Shown here: positions 8,771 through 17,673 of the stretch, piece after piece
How the letters are laid out: the number at the start of each line of letters is the position of its first letter
Position numbering within the stretch: the stretch's first letter is position 1
From: an uncultured Bacilli bacterium
GTDB taxonomy: Bacteria > Bacillota_I > Bacilli_A > RF39 > UBA660
NCBI GenBank assembly: GCA_934131005.1
Contig: CAKOYV010000008.1
Coordinates: forward strand, 1-59,644
Length of the DNA: 59,644 nt
Direction of reading: 5' to 3'
Notes under the pieces: model-generated
Told to the model about the DNA's origin: nothing
What the model saw: only the letters and a program-made list of their open reading frames with translations
Databases searched by the model: none
Position numbers and translations under genes: made by a program

Positions 8771-10678
8771 TTATTTTTCTTTTTTTTGTTTATAAATATC
8801 TATGATTATATTTAATACTAAGAAAGTTATAAAGAAGGCCATAACAACAATTAAGTTTTTATTTAATAGATTTGATTCTATTTTTATTAATGGTTCTTTT
8901 AACAATTTGATAGTATATGTCATTGGTAATAATTTATTCATCCATCTAAAGCCTTTAGTTACAGTTTCGATTGGGAATGTTCCTCCTGTTGCGGCTAATT
9001 GTAATACTAATAGGATTAGAGCTAAGAATTTACCAATATCATTAAGATTTGTTATTAAGAATTCTATAATAGCCATGAAGGTATTTGCAACTAGAATTAT
9101 TGCTCCAAAGTATAGGAAGATATTAGTTATTTTAAAGTCTAGTAGGAAGTATAATAGAATTCCTAAAACAAGTGCTGATAATGTTGCCATAATATGATAT
9201 GCTATAGTTCTTTGTAATCTATTTTTATTATTCATTCCTAAGATAGTAAATCTTTCTTCTTTATCATAGTATAATACAATAAACATCATTAGGCATCCTA
9301 CCCATAGAGCTATTGAGATAAAGAATGGTGAGAAGGCTGTTCCATAACTTGATATTTTATTTACAGCTTTTGTTTTTACTTCAGTTGGTTTTTTACTATA
9401 TTCTCCTAAACCATCTACTTTTTTGACTTCTTTTTTAGTTTTTTCTATATTTGTATCAAGTTCTGTTTTAGCACTACGAACACTATTATCTAATGTTTTT
9501 ATGCCATTATTTAAAGTATTAGCACCGTTGTTTAGAGTAGTTATACCTGATTGTATTTGAAGTGAACTTGAGTAAATAGTATTAGCACCATCAGATAAAT
9601 TTTGAACACCTGATTGTAATTGATTTAATTTATCTTTCATTGTAGTTAAACCATTTACTTTAGTATTTAATTCATTTAAACCATTATTTAGACTGCTAGT
9701 TCCTTGTTGTAATTTAGTTCCACTTGCTTTTAAGTAATTAATTGTTGTTGTATTTCCTGTTTGTGATGATGATTTAGATAATCCTTGTGCAATACCACAC
9801 ATTTGTTGTTCTTGGACAGTTGCTGCACCTTGCATTACTTTTGGACAAATGGTAGCATTTATTAAATCTACTAGGTTTTGAGTGTAACCAAGGGTTGTAT
9901 TTACACCGTTTGTATAACTATTTATACTAGTTGATAGAGTATCACTTCCAGATTTTAAACTGCCTACACCACTTACTAACTCATTTAGACTATCATTTAC
10001 TGATGATAATTGACTTGTAGCATTTGCTAGTGTATCTGTTCCATCTTTTAGAGTTTTGATTCCATCATTAAATTTAGTATAATTTTCGTTTAATGTTGCA
10101 GTTCCATCTGCTAAACTTTGGCTTCCTTTTGATAATTGATTTGTTCCATCTTGTAGTTTACCAAAACCATCACTAATAGTTGTTAATTGGTCTGGTACTT
10201 TCTTTATTGTTCCTTCTAAATTAGAAACAATGGCAGAATTTACTGAGTTATCAAGATTATTTTCTACAACTGCTACAACATTATTTATAATTTGGCTAGC
10301 TAAGTAGTTTGATTTTTGGTTTGGTGAATAAGTTATAACAGCATGGTGTTTATTTTCAGTAGCAGCACTTTCCATATCTTCAGTAAAACTTTCTGGTATG
10401 GTAATGATAGCATAATAGTCACCATTATATAAACCATCAGTTGCTTCTTTGTTAGATACTTCTTTTAATTTTAATTTCTTTTTATCTTTTATATTATTTA
10501 TTAATTCTGTTCCTTTATCACCGGTATCTGCATTAACAACAGCAACAGGGATATTATCAATGTTTCCTTTACCATATGGATTCCAGTATGCTTTTAGATA
10601 GAAAAAGCTATACATAAATGGTATTATTAGTATTGCAGCTAGTACAATATACTTGAAATAATTCTTATTATTTTTCAT
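8771..10678 (-). CDS. YhgE/Pip-type membrane protein with coiled-coil ectodomain
   Basis: A 635-residue protein of the phage infection protein (Pip/YhgE) type. One transmembrane segment lies at about residues 9-28, then an extracytoplasmic part opening with IPVAVVNADTG, the usual Pip start. Residues about 160-420 form a long array of Leu/Asn/Gly-rich heptad-like repeats (LxxGxxxLxxG) predicted to be coiled coil. Five or six transmembrane segments of ABC-2 type follow. In other Firmicutes such proteins serve as phage receptors or transport-related surface proteins. It lies 14 bases after a TetR regulator in one operon, which implies induction by a small ligand or membrane stress. Confidence 0.88.
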   Translation of the reverse strand: MKNNKNYFKYIVLAAILIIPFMYSFFYLKAYWNPYGKGNIDNIPVAVVNADTGDKGTELINNIKDKKKLKLKEVSNKEATDGLYNGDYYAIITIPESFTEDMESAATENKHHAVITYSPNQKSNYLASQIINNVVAVVENNLDNSVNSAIVSNLEGTIKKVPDQLTTISDGFGKLQDGTNQLSKGSQSLADGTATLNENYTKFNDGIKTLKDGTDTLANATSQLSSVNDSLNELVSGVGSLKSGSDTLSTSINSYTNGVNTTLGYTQNLVDLINATICPKVMQGAATVQEQQMCGIAQGLSKSSSQTGNTTTINYLKASGTKLQQGTSSLNNGLNELNTKVNGLTTMKDKLNQLQSGVQNLSDGANTIYSSSLQIQSGITTLNNGANTLNNGIKTLDNSVRSAKTELDTNIEKTKKEVKKVDGLGEYSKKPTEVKTKAVNKISSYGTAFSPFFISIALWVGCLMMFIVLYYDKEERFTILGMNNKNRLQRTIAYHIMATLSALVLGILLYFLLDFKITNIFLYFGAIILVANTFMAIIEFLITNLNDIGKFLALILLVLQLAATGGTFPIETVTKGFRWMNKLLPMTYTIKLLKEPLIKIESNLLNKNLIVVMAFFITFLVLNIIIDIYKQKKEK

Positions 10679-10692
10679 TTTTTATTCCCCCT

Positions 10693-11241
10693 TTAATTAA
10701 ATAGTCCATCTTTTAGTATAGAAGTTATTTCTTTAGTTACTTTCTTTTCATTTAACTCTTCATCATATTCAAAGACAACAGCCATATATACTTTGCAGAT
10801 TATAAATGCTGTTAGGTGAGCATCACAATCTTTGATATGTTTTAATTCTATTTCTTTTTTGATTTTAGATTCGATATAATTTAGCATTTCATCATCATAT
10901 AGTTTTAAAAATTTATTATTTTGAAAATCTTTTGATTCTCTCATGATGCTAGAAAATAATAAACTTTTTTTTCTAAACTTTAGCATTGAATAAATATTTG
11001 ATGAAACTATTTCTAAAAATGGTAAATCTTTTTCTTCTTGTTTTTTTACTTTAACTTTCATTTTATCTAATTCTTCTTGGATAAAAAATTTAAACATATC
11101 TTCTTTATCTTTAAAGTACGTATAAATTGTTTTTTTAGTTACATTGGCATTAGTTGCTATTTCATCCATTGAAACTTTTTTGTAACCATACTTAGAAAAC
11201 AATTCTCTAGCTGTATCTATAACTACTTCTTTTTTCGTCAT
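10693..11241 (-). CDS. TetR-family transcriptional regulator
   Basis: A 182-residue repressor. The N-terminal TetR HTH (DTARELFSKYGYKKVSMDEIA, residues about 8-46, then VTKKTIYTYFKDKEDMF) is canonical, and the C-terminal ligand domain is divergent. It is the first gene of the operon with the Pip-type membrane protein. A near-perfect inverted repeat lies between its promoter -10 and its start, so autorepression together with control of the membrane protein is likely. The ligand cannot be read from sequence. Confidence 0.95.
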   Translation of the reverse strand: MTKKEVVIDTARELFSKYGYKKVSMDEIATNANVTKKTIYTYFKDKEDMFKFFIQEELDKMKVKVKKQEEKDLPFLEIVSSNIYSMLKFRKKSLLFSSIMRESKDFQNNKFLKLYDDEMLNYIESKIKKEIELKHIKDCDAHLTAFIICKVYMAVVFEYDEELNEKKVTKEITSILKDGLFN

Positions 11242-11252
11242 ATCATCACCTC

Positions 11253-11285
11253 TATACTAATATACTTCTTCGGTATACCAGTATA
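11253..11285 (-). promoter_or_regulatory. Probable TetR operator (inverted repeat)
   Basis: TATACTAATATAC (11253-11265) and, inverted, TATACTGGTATAC (11273-11285) agree at 11 of 13 positions with a 7-base spacer. It overlaps the -10 and the first transcribed bases of the TetR operon, an ideal repressor position. Confidence 0.75.
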
Positions 11286-11313
11286 TTATATGTTGCTTTG
11301 TTTTAAAAGTCAA
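11285..11313 (-). promoter_or_regulatory. Sigma-A promoter of the TetR-Pip operon
   Basis: Minus strand: TTGACT (11308-11313), 17-base spacer, TATAAT (11285-11290). The -10 touches the inverted repeat described separately. Confidence 0.85.
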
Positions 11314-11372
11314 TAAAATTCGAGTAATTTTACAAAAAATTAAAAATTTTGTCACTTTTTTCGATAAAAAAA

Positions 11373-11395
11373 GAGCAATCTTTTAAATATTACTC
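11373..11395 (-). terminator. Intrinsic terminator of rmuC
   Basis: Minus strand GAGTAAT and ATTGCTC pair over 7 bp with a 9-base loop and T7 after. The rmuC stop codon is in the first arm. Confidence 0.75.
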
Positions 11396-12472
11396 ATTGA
11401 AATCATCAGAATTTGCTAATTCTTTAATATTAACATTGGATATTGATTCAAATCTTTTAGTAATTTTATTGGTTGTTACATTTATATTTTCAACATCTTT
11501 GTTGACGGTTTCGATGCTTCTTGATAATTTATTCCATCTTTCTTTGTACCTTGAAAATTCTATTCCCAATTTGGTTAATTCATCATGGATGATGCTAGAA
11601 TATTTTTCACGTTCCATATTTTTTAATAATACTTGAATTACGGTTAGGGATGACATTAGAGTTGTTGGAGAAGTTAACCAAACTCTTTTTTTGTTAGCAT
11701 AGTCAACTATTTCTTGGTGATAAGCATTTATTTCTGCAAATAGAGCTTCAGCGGGTAAGAACATTATGGCTTGTGATGATGTTACATTTGGAATTATATA
11801 TTTACTACTAATAGCATCTATATGTTTCTTTACATCAATTTTAAATTGTCTTTCTGCTATCTTACGGTCTAGAGAACTATTATTTTTATCTACCATAATT
11901 CGGTAATTTTCTAGTGGGAATTTTGAATCAATTGCAATGGTTCCTAATGGTTTGGGAGCAAAGATAACAGCATCAGCTATAGTGTTATTGGGAAGTGCAT
12001 ATTGCGTTTTATATATCTTAGGGTTATTTTCACCAAAAACATTTGATAAAATGTGATTTAAATTTACTTCGCCAAAAATTCCTCTTGTTTTTTTATCGGT
12101 TAATATACTTTGTAAGGAGACAATATCTGTTGATAAATTGTCAATTTTCTTTTGAGCTTCATCTATCTTAGATAGTCTTTCTAAGATACTAGTAAATGTT
12201 TTGTTCGTTTTGTTAAAATTTTGATCTAATCTTTCATTTACTTTTTCATTCATGATTGTTAGGCGATATTCTAACATTTGGTTTGTTTTATCGAATTCTT
12301 CATTCATATTTTTTATCAATTCAATTTGGAAATTAGATAATTCTTTGATGGTTGTTGTTTCTAGCTTACCTAGCCTTTCAGTTATCTTAGCTTCATTGAT
12401 GCTTTTTGAAATTATAAAAATTAATAAAATTATGATGATTATGATTCCTAATAAAATTATATATTCTAACAT
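11390..12472 (-). CDS. rmuC: DNA recombination protein RmuC
   Basis: A 360-residue protein of the RmuC family, linked to limiting inversions and rearrangements at repeats. It has an N-terminal transmembrane helix (residues about 3-22), a coiled-coil section to about residue 125, then a nuclease-like domain with KTRGIFGEVNLNHIL, ADAVIFAPKPLGTIAIDSKFP and MFLPAEALFAEI, which are family hallmarks (the D and K of DSKFP correspond to the restriction-endonuclease-like core). It appears monocistronic, with its own terminator. Confidence 0.93.
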   Translation of the reverse strand: MLEYIILLGIIIIIILLIFIISKSINEAKITERLGKLETTTIKELSNFQIELIKNMNEEFDKTNQMLEYRLTIMNEKVNERLDQNFNKTNKTFTSILERLSKIDEAQKKIDNLSTDIVSLQSILTDKKTRGIFGEVNLNHILSNVFGENNPKIYKTQYALPNNTIADAVIFAPKPLGTIAIDSKFPLENYRIMVDKNNSSLDRKIAERQFKIDVKKHIDAISSKYIIPNVTSSQAIMFLPAEALFAEINAYHQEIVDYANKKRVWLTSPTTLMSSLTVIQVLLKNMEREKYSSIIHDELTKLGIEFSRYKERWNKLSRSIETVNKDVENINVTTNKITKRFESISNVNIKELANSDDFNE

Positions 12473-12559
12473 TTTACACCTTCCTACTCTTTATTTTATT
12501 GTAACATAAAATTAGAAAAAAGTGGTTAAGATGGCATAAAAAATTAATTTTGATTGAAA

Positions 12560-12595
12560 AAAACTATTAACAAATTTTACTTTATTAATAGTTTT
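12560..12595 (-). terminator. Intrinsic terminator of the coat-like gene pair
   Basis: Minus strand AAAACTATTAA and TTAATAGTTTT pair over 11 bp with a 14-base loop, followed by more T. It lies just after the gene that ends at 12610. Confidence 0.7.
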
Positions 12596-12609
12596 ACGTA
12601 ATAGTAATT

Positions 12610-12933
12610 TTAAGAAGTTATATTTAAATCTTGATATTCTTGAACAAGAATTTGATATTTTTCATTTAATTTGACTGTTTCTATTTTTTCTAGAGAATAC
12701 CATCCTTTTCTAAACATTAGTTCATATACTTCCCTTTGTAGAGATGATAATTCTTTTAAGATTGAATAATGGCTTTTGTATAAAGATTCATTACTAGCTT
12801 CAGTCATTGCTATAACATAGTTTTTTTCTAAATCTTTTAGAATAGTCAATAAGCATGTTAGATAATCTTTGTCATTCATTTTTAGTCCTGTTGGAGTCTT
12901 TGTTTTTGGATTTGATATTTTGTTATTGCTCAT
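12610..12933 (-). CDS. Spore coat CotF-family protein
   Basis: A 107-residue helical protein. LKMNDKDYLTCLLTILKDLEKNYVIAMTEASNESL and the segment ending in LMFRKGWYSLEK match the coat F domain (a ferritin-like helix bundle whose hallmark is the xxRGWY motif). The start is ATG at 12933, preceded by AAGGAGGTCAAA; an ATG five codons upstream lies inside that site. It overlaps the upstream small gene by 11 bases. Coat F domains also occur in lineages not known to sporulate, so the gene alone does not prove sporulation. Confidence 0.82.
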   Translation of the reverse strand: MSNNKISNPKTKTPTGLKMNDKDYLTCLLTILKDLEKNYVIAMTEASNESLYKSHYSILKELSSLQREVYELMFRKGWYSLEKIETVKLNEKYQILVQEYQDLNITS

Positions 12934-13156
12934 TTTGACCTCCTTCATTTAAAATTGAAATAATAACATTTAAATTGTTATTGAATAAATTATAACCTTT
13001 TATGATGATTTGATTTATCTCTTCATCTTCTGTATTTTTTGTTGCGACATTCATTTTCTTTAGAGCATCATAATTCCAATTAAACATATCAGATAGATAA
13101 TCTAAATCTTTTCCTGTTATAATATTTGGAACTTGTGAATAATATTCTTCTTTCAT
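12923..13156 (-). CDS. Small coat-associated protein (CotF partner type)
   Basis: A 77-residue protein, probably all helical: ITGKDLDYLSDMFNWNYDALKKM then a charged helix ending in NVIISILNEGG. This KDLDYLSDM pattern occurs in small Clostridia and Bacilli proteins annotated as spore coat proteins next to CotF. The ribosome site is AAAGGAGA. The gene end overlaps the downstream CotF-like gene, so both are made together. The function, structural or coat-related, is inferred from the pair. Confidence 0.72.
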   Translation of the reverse strand: MKEEYYSQVPNIITGKDLDYLSDMFNWNYDALKKMNVATKNTEDEEINQIIIKGYNLFNNNLNVIISILNEGGQNEQ

Positions 13157-13233
13157 ATAATAAAATCTCCTTTCTTTGTTATTATGTTAAAGAAAAGAGA
13201 TTTTAAACTGTTTTTCCACAAAAATGTGGATTT

Positions 13234-13845
13234 TTATTTGTTGTAAGTACAAATATCTTTTAATTTACAGTTAGTACAATTTGGTTTGATGGCTTTACAG
13301 TGGTAACGGCCAAAAAAGATTAGTTGATGATGAGTTTTTATCCAACGTTCTTTGGGAACTTTTTTCATGAGAATCTTTTCTATTTCGGATGGGGTTGATG
13401 ATTGTTTACATAAGTTTAAGCGTTTAGATACTCTCGATACATGGGTATCTACGGCTATTGCTTCTACATGATAATATTCAGCTAAAAAAACATTAATTGT
13501 TTTTGGACCTACGCCACTTAGAGTTTTTAAATATTCTCGATCATTAGGAACAATTCCATTTGTGTCTTTTAAAAGTGAGGTAGCTATTTGTTTGATAAAA
13601 AGACTTTTCTTTTTAAAGGTTCCTATTGGTTTGATAATTTCCTCGATTGCTTCTATAGGAGCAACTGATAGACTTTTTAAATCAGGATATTTTTTAAATA
13701 AAACTGGTGTTACCATATTTACTCTTTTATCAGTTGTTTGGGCACTTAAAACGATAGCTATTAATAATTCATAATCTTTGGAATATTTTAATTCACAGTA
13801 AGCGTCTGGATATAATTCATCTAAATATTCTAGTATTTTATTCAT
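13234..13845 (-). CDS. nth: Endonuclease III
   Basis: DNA glycosylase/AP lyase that removes oxidised pyrimidines. The helix-hairpin-helix LSGVGPKT (residues about 110-117) contains the catalytic lysine, the catalytic aspartate is in VDTHVSR, and four cysteines spaced C-x6-C-x2-C-x5-C at the C terminus hold the [4Fe-4S] cluster. The length is 203 residues. The ATG at 13845 follows AGAGGAAG and overlaps the dnaD stop as TAATG; an upstream ATG would add six residues. Gene order matches dnaD-nth of Bacillus. Confidence 0.97.
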   Translation of the reverse strand: MNKILEYLDELYPDAYCELKYSKDYELLIAIVLSAQTTDKRVNMVTPVLFKKYPDLKSLSVAPIEAIEEIIKPIGTFKKKSLFIKQIATSLLKDTNGIVPNDREYLKTLSGVGPKTINVFLAEYYHVEAIAVDTHVSRVSKRLNLCKQSSTPSEIEKILMKKVPKERWIKTHHQLIFFGRYHCKAIKPNCTNCKLKDICTYNK

Positions 13846-14495
13846 TATTCTTCCTCTAACCAATTGTAATCAAAGACATCAGAGGCTACTTTAGTTGGCT
13901 TACGATATTTTCTTTTATCATTTATGATATCCTGTTTAGTTTTTATACCTTTTGATTGCCAAGTATATAATATTCTTTCAATGTATTTTAGGTTACGAAC
14001 GTTATTATAAATAGCTTCTTTTAGGGCCTCTTTAATTAATTCTTCACTGTAGTTATTAATGGTCCAATCATTGATTATTTCATACTCCATTGGAGATAAG
14101 GTACGGCCTAATTCTTTTTCAAAAAGGCTAAATAAATCAGTTTCTTTTGCTTTTTCCTTTTTAGGTGGTTCGATTAGAATTGTAAACAACTTTTTATATA
14201 AAATATCTGTATATATATATTCTTCACTCAAACCTTTTTCATTTGTTTCTACTTTTATATCAATAAGATTTTTATCAGCTAAATTTGTTAGTATTTGCAT
14301 AGCTTTATATTTGTCTAAATTTAAATCATCAGTAAATTTTTGAGGATTATAAATTATTTTATCGCCTAAATTAATTATATATATTAAAATTACTAACTCT
14401 TCTTCAGTTATATTTAGAAGTTTATAATTAGTAAATAATATTTTAGGGATGATGATAGGTTGTTCTTTTAATAAATCTATTACTTGATTATTCAC
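13845..14495 (-). CDS. dnaD: Replication initiation protein DnaD
   Basis: Primosome protein that remodels DNA with DnaA, DnaB and DnaI. An N-terminal winged-helix part (residues about 1-100) is followed by the DnaD C-terminal domain with FEKELGRTLSPMEYEII, and the terminal YIERILYTWQSKGIKT motif is typical of DnaD. The length is 216 residues. Placement between a tseB-like gene and nth repeats the Bacillus order, which supports the call. The start lies 2 bases after the upstream gene stop. Confidence 0.95.
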   Translation of the reverse strand: MNNQVIDLLKEQPIIIPKILFTNYKLLNITEEELVILIYIINLGDKIIYNPQKFTDDLNLDKYKAMQILTNLADKNLIDIKVETNEKGLSEEYIYTDILYKKLFTILIEPPKKEKAKETDLFSLFEKELGRTLSPMEYEIINDWTINNYSEELIKEALKEAIYNNVRNLKYIERILYTWQSKGIKTKQDIINDKRKYRKPTKVASDVFDYNWLEEE

Positions 14496-14497
14496 GA

Positions 14498-14932
14498 TTA
14501 TTTCTCCAACGTAGTTGATGATACTTTTTTATATGTCTTAGCGTCATAGTAGTTATAGGTTACTTTATTGTCTTTTAAAATAGTTTCTTCATACATTAAT
14601 TTTTTAGTTTTATATATTAGTTCATATTTATTACTATTAGGAGACAAATTATTTATATCTTCGTTTAATACTTCTTGATATTCTTTAGTTAATACAATTA
14701 CTCTATCTTTAGTGCTTAGGATATAATAATTATCAGCATAATTGGCATATGTTATTGGTTCTGTGATATGATAATTAGCCTTTATATCTTTAATAATCGA
14801 AGATTTATAGTTTGAATTTTTATTGATCGTGTATGATAGAGAAAATACGCTAATAAGAATTATTATTATTACTACCACTATGACTTTTAGAACTGTTTTA
14901 ATTGGATTTAAATTATTTTTAAAATTTCTCAT
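14498..14932 (-). CDS. TseB/YpmB-like (DUF5590) membrane-anchored protein
   Basis: A 144-residue protein with one N-terminal transmembrane helix (about residues 15-35) and a small external domain of cystatin-like pattern. Sequence similarity to B. subtilis YpmB/TseB is modest by eye; the call rests on size, topology and the shared position just upstream of dnaD-nth. In Bacillus, TseB modulates elongation cell-wall synthesis by PBP2A. The ribosome site is GAAGGGATGA. It is the first gene of the tseB-dnaD-nth operon. Confidence 0.65.
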   Translation of the reverse strand: MRNFKNNLNPIKTVLKVIVVVIIIILISVFSLSYTINKNSNYKSSIIKDIKANYHITEPITYANYADNYYILSTKDRVIVLTKEYQEVLNEDINNLSPNSNKYELIYKTKKLMYEETILKDNKVTYNYYDAKTYKKVSSTTLEK

Positions 14933-14960
14933 TTTATCATCCCTTCCCGGCTTGTATAAG

Positions 14961-14989
14961 ATTATATAATAAATTTTTCATTTTGTTAA
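14961..14989 (-). promoter_or_regulatory. Sigma-A promoter of tseB-dnaD-nth
   Basis: Minus strand: TTAACA (14984-14989), 17-base spacer, TATAAT (14961-14966), about 30 bases before the tseB-like start. Confidence 0.65.
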
Positions 14990-15036
14990 TATTTTTTAAG
15001 AATTATTATAGAAAAGATTGTGCATATTTATCCGGG

Positions 15037-16128
15037 TTATTTATTTTGATAATTATCTTTAATATATTTTTCTAAAATTGGCCTTTCATTTTCTAAATTA
15101 TTAGTAATTATTTGTTTTTCTAAGTCTGTTATGATAGATTTTATGTAATTACCTGGTTCTTTATTTAGAATTGTTGCTATATCTGAACCATTTACTTTGA
15201 TATCTGTTTGTTTGTGAATGGGTAATTCCTTATATATTTTATTTAATTCTTCTTTATTTTCTTTTTTTATTTGATAAGCTACTGTTGAGATATAAAGGCC
15301 ATACTTATAAATATTATATTTATCTTTAATATCTTGAGTTAATAACTTTCTTATTTTAGTCATTTGATCTTTTTCATTTTTCGTAAATGGATAGATATCA
15401 TCTACTTCTAATTGAGCCCATATTCCTATTAAATCAGGACAAGGCGTTATTTTTTTTAATTTATTTAAAGATAGTGACTTATAAATACCTAGATCTATTA
15501 AAAGAGAAATTCCTCTTTCGTTGTTGGGGTTAGAAAAAATTTTATCTAATTCCTGTTTTTTTCTCTGATAAGATAATTTTTTTAAAAGATAGCTATATGA
15601 TGTTAAATAGTGTTTAGTTTTTTCTTCAATATTAAAGTTGAGAATTGTTGCAAATCTTACTGCTCGTAAAATTCTTAGAGAATCTTCTTTTAGTTTATAA
15701 CGAGGATTACCTACTGTTTTTATTATTTTATTGTCTAAATCTTCCATTATAGAAAGCATATCTAATATTTCACCTTTAGAATTCATACAAATGGTATTAA
15801 TTGTAAAATCTCTTCTTAAAAGATCTTTTTTGACAGTTTTTATATATTTTAATTTTACTGGTACTCTATTATCTAAATATTTGATATCTCTTCTAAAGGT
15901 TGTTATATCAAAATTAGTACTTTTATAAGTTATATTTACAGAACCATAATTGGGTGATGAGGAGGATGCAAATATTTCTTTTATTTCTTTAGGGGTTGCA
16001 CTAGTTGCTATATCAATATCATTTGTTGCCAGTCCTAATAATTTATCTCTTACATATCCTCCAACTATGTAGGCTTCGTAGCCATTTTCTTCTAATATTT
16101 GTAATACTTTTAAGGCTTTTTCTTCCAT
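15037..16128 (-). CDS. cca: CCA tRNA nucleotidyltransferase
   Basis: Adds or repairs the CCA end of tRNAs (class II nucleotidyltransferase). The head motif VGGYVRDKLLG (residues about 21-31) with the catalytic DID shortly after, the RRDFTIN motif near residue 106, and the neck/body helices that follow are all present. The length of 363 residues is shorter than B. subtilis Cca but usual for this group. The ATG follows AGGAGTGGTAAC. It lies upstream of the tseB operon on the same strand, as in Bacillus where cca and ypmB are near neighbours. The one tRNA gene in the window already encodes its CCA, so Cca would act in repair for that tRNA. Confidence 0.96.
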   Translation of the reverse strand: MEEKALKVLQILEENGYEAYIVGGYVRDKLLGLATNDIDIATSATPKEIKEIFASSSSPNYGSVNITYKSTNFDITTFRRDIKYLDNRVPVKLKYIKTVKKDLLRRDFTINTICMNSKGEILDMLSIMEDLDNKIIKTVGNPRYKLKEDSLRILRAVRFATILNFNIEEKTKHYLTSYSYLLKKLSYQRKKQELDKIFSNPNNERGISLLIDLGIYKSLSLNKLKKITPCPDLIGIWAQLEVDDIYPFTKNEKDQMTKIRKLLTQDIKDKYNIYKYGLYISTVAYQIKKENKEELNKIYKELPIHKQTDIKVNGSDIATILNKEPGNYIKSIITDLEKQIITNNLENERPILEKYIKDNYQNK

Positions 16129-16299
16129 GTTACCACTCCTACCTATAATATATTTATATATTAGTTTGTATAGTTTTATTGGAATTTAAGAAAAGAATTT
16201 TATAACTTTTCTAATTATAATATATCATAAATTTAGGATTTAAAAAATAAGAAAAGGATGTTGTTTACACTTTATTATAATTATTTTTTGGTATTTTAA

Positions 16300-16328
16300 T
16301 TGATTTTAAAAACGTTTGTTTGTATAAT
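16300..16328 (+). promoter_or_regulatory. Sigma-A promoter of dinB
   Basis: TTGATT (16300-16305), 17-base spacer, TATAAT (16323-16328). The start of transcription would be near 16335, right at the ribosome site. No LexA-type (CGAAC-N4-GTTCG) box was seen. Confidence 0.7.
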
Positions 16329-16345
16329 TAATTTAGGTGATTATT

Positions 16346-17569
16346 ATGAGGATTATTATGCATATAGATGTTAATAATGCTTTTTTATCTTGGATGGCTG
16401 TATGGCGACTTAAAAATGGTTATAAAGTGGACATTAGAGAAAGATATGCTGTTATTGGAGGAGATGAGGATGCTAGACGAGGAATTGTGACAGCTAAGAG
16501 TGATCCCTGTAAGAAAAGAGGCGTTGTTACAGCAGAAACTCTTTATAGCGCTAGAAAAAAATGTCCCTATTTAGAGGTTTATAAAGGGGACTTTAAGGTT
16601 TTTAAAATGTACTCTGATATGATGTATAATTATCTTCTTAAATATAGTGATGTTATTGAAAGATATTCTATTGATGAATGTTTCTTAGATTATACAGCTT
16701 CTGTTAATTTATTTGGTGATCCAATTAAAATTGCTTATAAAATAAAAAATGATATTAAAGCTTTATTTGGTTTTACAGTTAATGTAGGTATTGGTAATAA
16801 TAAGTTAGAAGCAAAGATGGCTTCTGATTTTACTAAACCTGATAGAGTTCATACATTATTTGACAATGAGATAAAAAAGAAGATGTGGCCTCTACCGGTT
16901 GAAGATTTATTTATGGTGGGAAAAAGTGCTGCTAGTAGACTTAGAGATGATGGTATTAAAACAATTGGCGAACTTGCCTGCACTAATATTGAAATATTAA
17001 AACGAAAATTTAAAAGCCATGGTGTTTTAATGTGGGAATTTGCAAATGGAATTGATGATAGTAAAGTAGAGGCGAAACGAGATGATCCTAAAAGTGTCTC
17101 TTCATCTACTGTTTTGCCTTATAATTATAGCAATAAAAAAGAGATTGAAAAAGTTTTAAAAATTTTGTCTAGTGATGTTGGAAAAAAATTACGTACTAAA
17201 CACCTATATGCTAATTCTATTTCTGTATGGATAAAATATAGTAATTTCAAAAAAGTTAGTAAACAAATTACTATTGATAATGGTATTAATAATGATAAAG
17301 ATATTTATAAATATGCTTGTTTATTATTAGAAAAATTATGGGATGGAGAGAACTATATTAGAAGTTTATGCGTAGGTGTTGCTAATATAAGTTGTAACCA
17401 TGATAAACAATTATCATTATTTGATAATAATACTTCTAATAAACAAATGGATTTAAAAGAAGATAAATTACAATCAGCTATTGATTGTATTAGAAATAAA
17501 TATGGTGATGAAATGATTGGATATGCTGATGTTATAAATAAACGAGAAAATGAACATCACGGCAAATAG
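16346..17569 (+). CDS. dinB: Y-family DNA polymerase (DinB/UmuC type, Pol IV-like)
   Basis: Translesion polymerase. The first metal aspartate is in HIDVNNAFLSW near the N terminus, the catalytic YSIDECFLDYT motif is near residues 108-117, and thumb and little-finger domains follow. The length is 407 residues. The substrate loop AETLYSARKKCP is conserved. The ATG at 16346 follows AGGTGA; a second ATG four codons later is also possible. The C terminus lacks an obvious beta-clamp QLSLF-type site except QLSLFD at about residue 359, which matches the clamp-binding pattern well. Confidence 0.93.
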   Translation: MRIIMHIDVNNAFLSWMAVWRLKNGYKVDIRERYAVIGGDEDARRGIVTAKSDPCKKRGVVTAETLYSARKKCPYLEVYKGDFKVFKMYSDMMYNYLLKYSDVIERYSIDECFLDYTASVNLFGDPIKIAYKIKNDIKALFGFTVNVGIGNNKLEAKMASDFTKPDRVHTLFDNEIKKKMWPLPVEDLFMVGKSAASRLRDDGIKTIGELACTNIEILKRKFKSHGVLMWEFANGIDDSKVEAKRDDPKSVSSSTVLPYNYSNKKEIEKVLKILSSDVGKKLRTKHLYANSISVWIKYSNFKKVSKQITIDNGINNDKDIYKYACLLLEKLWDGENYIRSLCVGVANISCNHDKQLSLFDNNTSNKQMDLKEDKLQSAIDCIRNKYGDEMIGYADVINKRENEHHGK

Positions 17570-17673
17570 CAAAATTTATTTTTAGTGAACTTTTTTAATT
17601 TTTGCGAAAAATAATGATATAATTAGGATTAGGAAGATAATTTAATCTTCTTTTATTAAGAAGGGAAGTATTT

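Noticed and set aside
9400..10170. Repeated short words that might suggest a DNA repeat array or CRISPR
   Set aside because: They come from heptad-like codon patterns in the Pip-type coiled coil and are not equal-length repeats with unique spacers.
13212..13229. Hairpin CCACA/TGTGG after nth
   Set aside because: The T-run lies on the plus strand, opposite to nth, so it is not a good terminator for nth and no plus-strand gene needs one.
16129..16345. LexA-type SOS box at dinB
   Set aside because: No CGAAC-N4-GTTCG-like sequence was seen; the promoter seems constitutive.
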